Origin: Symbiodinium kawagutii | Lineage: Eukaryota; Sar; Dinophyceae; Suessiales; Symbiodiniaceae | Assembly: GCA_009767595.1 (NCBI GenBank) | Contig: VSDK01027083.1 | Location: forward strand, 16,924-80,923 | Direction: 5' to 3' | DNA: 64,000 nucleotides | Position numbers and translations under genes: made by a program | The notes under the pieces: model-generated | Told to the model about the DNA's origin: nothing | The model's database searches: none | Seen by the model: the letters and a program-made list of their open reading frames with translations, nothing else | Part shown: positions 53,154 to 61,700 of the stretch, piece by piece | How positions within the stretch are numbered: the stretch's first letter is position 1 | Layout: every line of letters starts with the position of its first letter

Positions 53154-54746
53154 CGTCGCTGTTGTTGTCCCTGCTCTTCTTCTTGTTGCCGATTTTCTTC
53201 TCGTTTCTGTTGCTTTTGCTGTTCTTGTGATAGTTCTGATTGCACATCAACCATCAGAAACCATCAACACCCACAGGAAACAGCCAACACATTGGTGAAA
53301 ACCCCACAGTCTTGCAGCCGTTTCTGCGAGTTCCTGGGCGCCGCCGCTGGCCCTTCATCTGGTAGTCGCTGGAAGAATCATCAGCCTCAGTCAAGTCCCC
53401 TCTAAGTCGATCCGTCGTGAATCAGAAAAGGACACCTTGTTGGAGTTCCAAACATCTCAAGACCCTGGCGGTTCCATGAAATCATCAGAAAAACATCGTC
53501 ATGCCTATATTTTTTTCTTATTTTTATTGCTCAACCATGGGGATCCCCTTGTTGTTTTGATGCTTGTGTACAGTTTGCCGTTCCAGGTCGTTCCAGGTCA
53601 ATGCTGTCAGCTAAAAGCCTTGCTACTACCACAATACAAGTAACACCGAACACAACCCTCTGGATGGTTGATCCAAGCAGCAGTTCAAAAAAACATGCAA
53701 AAATTCATGGTCTCAGAAGCTGCGAAAAGCAGCGGTTCATGCTGGTCATGAATGGTTAAACAAATCTTTGATCAGCGTAGCCATGGTGTACCACTGGTGG
53801 TTTCCCCTAACGGCTATGATTGGCGCTGACCAAGCTGACCCCCCTTTGCAACGGTCCTTGCTCAGGCGCGCGCCCAGAAGATCTTACCGTCCTCGATGCG
53901 GCCACCGCTCCAAGTGCCTCGGATGGTGGGATGGAGAAGTGATAGAAAGATCGGGAAATGTGCTGAATTCATAGGGCTATCCAGGGCTGTCCAATAGCTA
54001 TTTCGTGATTAACTCATGGTTAGTTTATGGCTAACTCGCGAATGGCTAATGATCAGTTAATGCCCATCCCTACAGATTTTGCTACTTCACCCACTTAGAT
54101 ACATAGGTAAGCAATACAAAGCTACGGGCATACGAGATTAATGGATACGGATGCCCATGCACACTGCTTATTGTCACCAGACAAATTACTGCCATCATTT
54201 GTATGATTGCAAATATCCCCGCTATTATCAAAGTTATTTGCACCCTGTCGTTTCATTATGCTCCTCAGCATGCTTCACAAAGTACCAATATCACAGAACC
54301 AATGAATCTCATCAACCAAACTTCACAATAACATCACAATACCCAACACCCACCAATCATGCTACCAATGCATCTCTTCACAGTCAACACAAGTAAAAAG
54401 TCACCAGCACCAGCATCATCCCCAACCAACCATCACCGTCTGCCACACCCGTGGGCCTTCCATGAGCTGGGACCCCTGGGACTTCGGTTCCGTTGGATCG
54501 ACCAACTGTCCAAGCACCTGCCATGAAGCAATGATGGGAAATCGGACCGCAAAACGAAGCTGCGAGTGAAATTACTGGTGAATGATTGGTGAATCTTTGG
54601 CGAAAGCGTGGGAAAAATTAGGAACCAGTCGTTTTTGATGAGCTTGAGCCTCAGTTTGGTGGAACAATTTTCATCAACGTAGGCTTTCTGTACTGATTAT
54701 GGCTGAAGAGCTGCTTGTCAGCAAACTGTGGCGATAAATGCGATAA

Positions 54747-54823
<77 letters not shown>

Positions 54824-55498
54824 TCGTCAAGTGCTGGTTGATAGTGGGGATGCTGGTTGATGGTGGGGAAGCTGGTACATCAGCCATTTTTTTGTGTTAG
54901 CCAAGATCGAGCAATCCATGCGAATGCTACCCGTCTGGATCTCCCCCCGCATCACTTGTCGAAACGGAACTTCCATGCCTGCAGGGCCAATGCCGTGACT
55001 TTCCTCCGTTCGTCACTGTCAATCATGAAGCAGATCACTAGTCACTCTCAACCAACTTATTCAACAGCCAATGACAATCATTCTGAGCCATGATCAACGG
55101 GCGAATTGATCCGTGATGACTACTATAACCAGGGCAACCAGAGCAGATTATCGACAATGATCTACCGCGATCTATCCTGATACCCATCAGTATTGCCCAC
55201 CGACCGTTGCCAGCCACTGCTGACCACTAGAACTAATGCTAACAAGTATCAACAACACTCATGCTGATACTTTCATCAACCATTCACTATAACCAATGAT
55301 CAGTATAACTAATGCTGACCACTATGATGATACATCATATACTGACCACTATAGCTAATGCTGACCACCATGATGATATGTTCATCAACCATCACCAACC
55401 GATACCAGCTGATGAACCAACATGAACCATGGTCCTTGACCAATATCAACTCATGGAACATCACCTGCTGCCAACATGAACCATTCACCATGATCATG

Positions 55499-55546
<48 letters not shown>

Positions 55547-56036
55547 GATGAACATAACTGAAGCATCCGCAAGCCCCATCCACGCTACCGTGGGCCTCTG
55601 TGGCCAACTTGCGAATCTCTTGCTCCTGGCACAGCTGGGTAGTTTCCAAAAAGCAGCTGGGTTGAAAGCTGGGTTACTAGGCAAATTCTAGGTGTAACTA
55701 GGCCCCACCTTGTGCCCATAAAACACTAGATCCTGATGATCCTGATTTGAAACAGTCAATGATGTGTTATAAACGTCGCTGGCGAATGATACTTAATGAT
55801 GATCAATCAATGATGATGCAACCGTGGATGATGGTTGTGAGAATGGGTGTCATAGTATTGGCTTTGGTCAGGAATAGTAATGTTTTGGGGGCATGAGGGA
55901 TCGACTTGAAATACTTCCAAATCTTGATTCATTACAAGCGTCAATCATGATCAAACAACCATCAACGACTATATGTTTGACCAACCACAAACCATCATTG
56001 ATCATGAGTAACGCTCACCATGAAGTCTAAAACAGC

Positions 56037-56097
<61 letters not shown>

Positions 56098-56297
56098 GCC
56101 GCCGCCGTCGTCATCATCATCATCATCATCATCATGATCATCATCATCGTCATCATCATCGTCATCATCATCGTCATCATCATCATCATCGTCATCATCG
56201 TCATCATCGTCATCATCGTCATCATCGTCGTCATCATCATCATCGTCATCATCATCGTCATCATCATCATTGTCGTCGTCGTCATCATCATCATCAG

Positions 56298-56338
<41 letters not shown>

Positions 56339-58686
56339 CCATCACCATCACCATCACCATCACCATCACCAATACATATCCACTATTATTGCTTAGTCTC
56401 CCCCGTAGTCAACCAATCATTAACCAGTCATTAGCCATCCTCATCATCTCCGCCTTGATCCCCAAACATTTCCACGTTCCAACCGACCGGACATGGCTCA
56501 GCCAGCGGCGCTCCGGGTGGCTCAAGCCCTTGGCAGCGGCTTCCAGGCTGAGATGTTGTCCACCTCGAGACGGTGAAGAAAATGAGTCGTAGGTATGTGC
56601 CAGGGCATGGGGTAACCGCTATAACAAACTCGGGTAGACCCACCAAGCCATAGAGTAACCAATTTTTCGGGTAACCAATTTTTCGGGTAACCAAAATAGG
56701 GTAGATGCACCAAAAATGATTTTCCTTCGGAAACTTTTGGTTTTTGGGGATACCTCTGCGGCTTGGCGCATACCCGTAGGCAAATGACAGGGTGAAGCAA
56801 TGATTGAGGGTGGTCACTTGGGGATGAGCGAGTTGCCATTGGGTAACCTCTGGTGGTTTCGCCTATTTGGTGGTTTATCAAGCCATGGGGGATCCCAATA
56901 ATTGATGGTTTACGATTATAAATGGTCAATGAACTTGATGATGACTCGGGGTCCCCAATTTTGAGTCCCCAATTGATGGTGGGATGTGATGATTAAGGAT
57001 GGTCAATGATGGTCATCCAGTGATGGTAAACGATGTTTGAAAATGATGATGGTTGATGATAAGCAGTGATGAATAATGATCTTATGGGGTCAATGACGGA
57101 TTGTACAGCTGGGAGAGCCGCCGCCACCACCACCACCAACACACCAGCAGCAGCAACAGCAACAGTAACAGCAACAACAAAAGTAACACGACGAAGCAGA
57201 AAAAACAACAACATCATCATCATCAACAACAACAACAACCTCCACAACCACAACCACAACCCACAACCCACAACCAGCAATTGATTGCTTGGAGTGTTTC
57301 ATTCCGTTCATGAGTAATTTCCCCCTAGAAACCAAGGATTGTGAATCCCCTCTGAACAATGACCAAACTTTGAGGGTTCAAACTGCACAGCAGTCGATAA
57401 CCAAAGCAGGGGAGATGCAGTATTCACACTGAACATTGTCCTGACATTCACGGGTCGTTGATAGACACCATAGCTTACCACGGGGTTACATGCGGGAATT
57501 TGCATTGTCAATGCGAGTGCTGATGGTGCTCGCAAAACATTTTTTCCTGACGCGAAGGCGATGCTGTCTTGCAATGTTCTGTTTGCCTCTAAATTTGTCA
57601 CCTTGGAACTCACTTTGACTCTTTCTAGGTTGATGATGTGGATAGGCATGGAACGTTACAAGCATCAATGGTTCATTTCCTTCCATTTTCTCTCAAACCG
57701 GTTCAGCCATGTCAGGAAGCCAGAGCTCCTCCTCCTCATCATCATCATCACCACCATCTCAAACCAATCAATACCAATTCCCTTATAGTTCAACTTCGTT
57801 TACCCTGTAGTTTACCAGCGACTACCCCATCACTACCCAGCCACTAACCATCCTCGCCACTGCCGGCAGCGCCAGGACACGTCTGGAGATGCTCAGCAAT
57901 GCCTTCAAGGCGCTGGTGCTGGCCTCGGATGCGAACGCAAGGCCAGGTGGTTGCAGGTAACCGAATGGTGAGTGGTGGTTGACATGGTGGTTGACATGGT
58001 GGTTACTGGTGGTTAATAAGGGTTGATCAAGGGTTGATCAAACAGGTTAGTGGTAGTTAATAAGGGTTGATTGATGATGGTTGGTGGCGGTTAATGATGG
58101 TTCATGGTGATTAGTGGTGGTCAACGGTCAGTTACAAACCCAGCATCTTTGGATGGGGTTCCCAATTTTGAGGAGCCCCCATTTGCATATATAAAGTATC
58201 AATGTACAGGTGTATACATGATGAGTCTGTGCATGGTGATACCCTGATGTCCCAAAGTTCATGTATTCCTCTTCAACAGCAACAATTTAATTGAGATCAA
58301 CGACCAGTTGTTTATGCATCATTTGGTGGTGTGTTCGTGCATATGTTTTTTTCATATAGCCTCGTGTGCATCCCGACCAGTGAACCAGCAAAGCTGTGGT
58401 CATCCAAGAAAATTGCGATGATGCGGCAAGGCTGATTACTCAGGCGGCCACGAGGCGGACCATTCCTTCCACTAAAAAAAAACGTCCCTCAAGCTGCGAG
58501 GAGGTAGGGGTTTTAAACCCACGAACTTTGGGCATGGCCATCATTCAGCCAAGAACCATGCCCGCTTCATGCTAAAAACCATCGTGCAGCCACTGCTGGT
58601 CAACAATGAAAAAACGCACTGGAAGATAATCATCATTAAGGTGATGGTGAAATCGTTGATGATCAGGGAAGTCATGGTGATGATTG

Positions 58687-58724
<38 letters not shown>

Positions 58725-61700
58725 GTGGTGGTGATGATGATTGTGCGGTTCCTAGATTTGCACGCTCATCACTGAGCCTCCGTACCTGGACATGTTCTTG
58801 GTGAATGCACTCGGCAATGAGATTGATGCCCTGCAATCCAACAGGACATGGATTTTGCCAGTGCTTATCGCAACCAAAACATAAGAACCCATTTGCAGGA
58901 AACAAACTGCTGGACGCTGCGTTTTTTTCGCCCTAGACCGATATTGTAATCAAAATGGATTGTTGCTGTAAACCCTAGAAGCAGCAATGTTTGATGTCAG
59001 GATTGTACTGAATCAAAGCTCACGCAGTCAAAAAACAGTATATGACTGTGCGCGTTGCTGTTCCAAGTCTGGTCGGACATGTGATTTCGCTGAGCGATTT
59101 GATTAATGCTGCGAAAAAATTATTCACAAAATCAGCGCACCAATCTCCACTGCAGCGTTCATTGACATTTGCGACCCGTGAGCGGCATTTTTTTCATTCG
59201 ACAGCATGAAATATGCAGTTTTTGGCCTTTTGCAAGATTAAAATGCTTTGGAGAATAAGGATGGCCCCTAGGGGCTCGCCAAGCCAAGGCAGTCCCAAGT
59301 ATCATCCCGGCCTCGGCGTCACCGCTGCTGCACCAGGACGTCATTGCCAAACATGCGCCCTGACGTGGGTTCGGTGGCCGTATTGCATGTCATCTGCTAG
59401 CCCACGAGAACCCCGTGGCTACTCATCCCTGGCGCGCGTTGGGCATCTCGCAAGTGTATCTCAGTGTGGGTGGCAGGCTGCACGTGCAAGGCAAGACTGT
59501 CATGAAGAGAGCGAGTGGCTGGAGCGGAGCGCTTGCCGCCTGCAGCAAGTCAAGCAAAAGCAGAATTTCAGTGAGAAGCCGCGAACATGTAGCAACAATT
59601 GCAACAGCAACACCACCGCTTATAACTATACTAATGCCGCCGCCACCCCCGCCAACAGCGACAACAACAACAGCAGCAAGAACAACAACGACAAGAAGAA
59701 GAAGAAGAAGAAGAAGAAGAAGAAGAAGAACAACAACAACAGCAGCAACAACGACAACGACAATGACAAAGACAGGAAGAAGAACGCAAGGCAAAAACGA
59801 GAAACTAGCACCAGAAGAATGACTTTGCCTCCAGTGGTCCCCACAAAAGGAAATCATGAAAAGAAAAAGAAAAAGGGAAGATACAGAAGAGGAGGAAGAG
59901 GAAAACTGACGAGCAAGAAGAACAAGAAAAACGAGAATCGAATCAAACGAAAAAGAACAAATGCACAAAACGCCCGGAAGCAAAGAAACGTTCCTCCCCC
60001 CAAAAAAGAGATGAAACGAAAAGCGCGGAGAACAGGTCGCGCGCCGCGGCTTGTTGGCCACGCTCGCCTCAATCAAAACAATTTTCACACGAAGTCCGGG
60101 GGAAAGCCAATGGCAGCGGCACGCTCTTGCAGCGAATGCTGAAAATCTTGGGGCGGCCCGACATGCATGGAACGTCTTCCTAAGAGGGGCAACCAGCTGA
60201 AGATGGACATGCTGGGCCCTGCGAAGATGGTTCAGAGTTGTTTTCTTCTTTGATGGACTTGAACGACGTTACATGTTTCGTAGCCTTGGGGCAAAGACAT
60301 TCAAAACGGAAAGGTTGATGTCCTCCAAACAAATTCAAGCCATCAACCACCAGCTCTCCTTGCAAATGAAGCATTACTTTGGATATCTTACCTAGCTTAG
60401 AAATTTCGGAATCTTTGGGCTGCGAGCTGCTGAAATCCGGTGAAAAGAGAGCGCAGGAAGTGATGAGTCGAGGGATGCACAGGCAAGCCAAAATCGCATC
60501 AACATGAATGGTGAGAGTTAATGGGGCCGTATGACACTCGTCGTAGGGGTTTTCAGACGGAGGAAAACATACCAGGCAACTGTGACAAAATCCCTATGGT
60601 CAATCTATGCGTAACCATTTCCTTTGATTTTCTGTATAATGCGTTCCGTATATGTGTTCTCTATCTATCTGTCTCCGCCAATTAATCTTCGCAGATCTTT
60701 CTGTCTGCCCATCTATCTGCTAAACGCTCTGTTCGTCTATCTATAAAATCCCTGTCACTATATCTCCACCAATAGATCTGTCTCTGCAAATTATGGTGAA
60801 TGATGGTAAATGATGGTAAATGATGGTAAATGATACAATAATAGTAAATTGCTCTTGAAAGTGACAATCGTGATGATCGATTTCATGGTTCCTATTATTA
60901 CCATGGATGTTCGTGTTTTGTGCATGATGGCATATCAATAGCCACAATAATAGGTGTAATTTTTAGTGACTCTCATAACAATGATAATAGCGGCTGTTAA
61001 CAGTTCTCAAGGCTTGATTCATGGTCAGCTACTGGTTAGTCATGGTTAATAACGATTGATTTGTGGTTTGTGGTTGATACTGGCTGATTGAAGGGTGTTC
61101 GTGTTGAGTGCTTGATCCCATTAACGATGGATCATGGACGTGAACGGGCATTGTTCATTTGATCTTTGATGATGGGTAAAAGAAATGGTTTATGAAGGTG
61201 CTTGGTAATCGTCTCTGATTCATTCGCTAATATTGAGTCTCATGATCGTTTTTGCTTGGCTCATTGGCTTAATGTTAGCCAATCAGTAGTGGTCATTGTG
61301 CCAAAGCTGGTCAGTATTACTCAATGTCGGCTTGACGCGAACCAGTATTAATCATGGTTCACCACCATTGATCCTTTGTAACAATCACTCAACTAGCATC
61401 CATTCCTAATTCATGCTTCACCACTGTCAATTCATCTGTTCTGGTAATCAGCCAACTGTTTTTTCCAATGTTGTGAATCGGGCTCCCACTTGCCGCAAGG
61501 GGTTATTGTTCCGGAAAACCTTGGCCAATCACGTGCTTTGATTTTGGAGCGAACTTTTGAGCTTCTTAAGTGTATCATCTCAACTATCAAGCAGTGACTA
61601 TCATTCATCAAACATTGATTAGACACGATCAACTTTTAACTGACCATTCATCAACGATTCAGGAACCCCCAATTGATCACAAAAAACCAAGAACCATATG

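Noticed and set aside
56020..56592. 190-codon I/V-rich frame (plus) and 125-codon M/T frame (minus)
   Set aside because: Translations of the ATC microsatellite at 56037-56370.
59423..60088. 221-codon minus-strand frame rich in V, L and S
   Set aside because: Mostly antisense of CAA/GAA repeats; only short parts may be exonic.
59213..60142. 309-codon plus-strand open frame rich in K, N and R
   Set aside because: It runs through CAA/GAA microsatellites and antisense to phase-consistent minus-strand exons (60091-60179); the low-complexity protein is a by-product.
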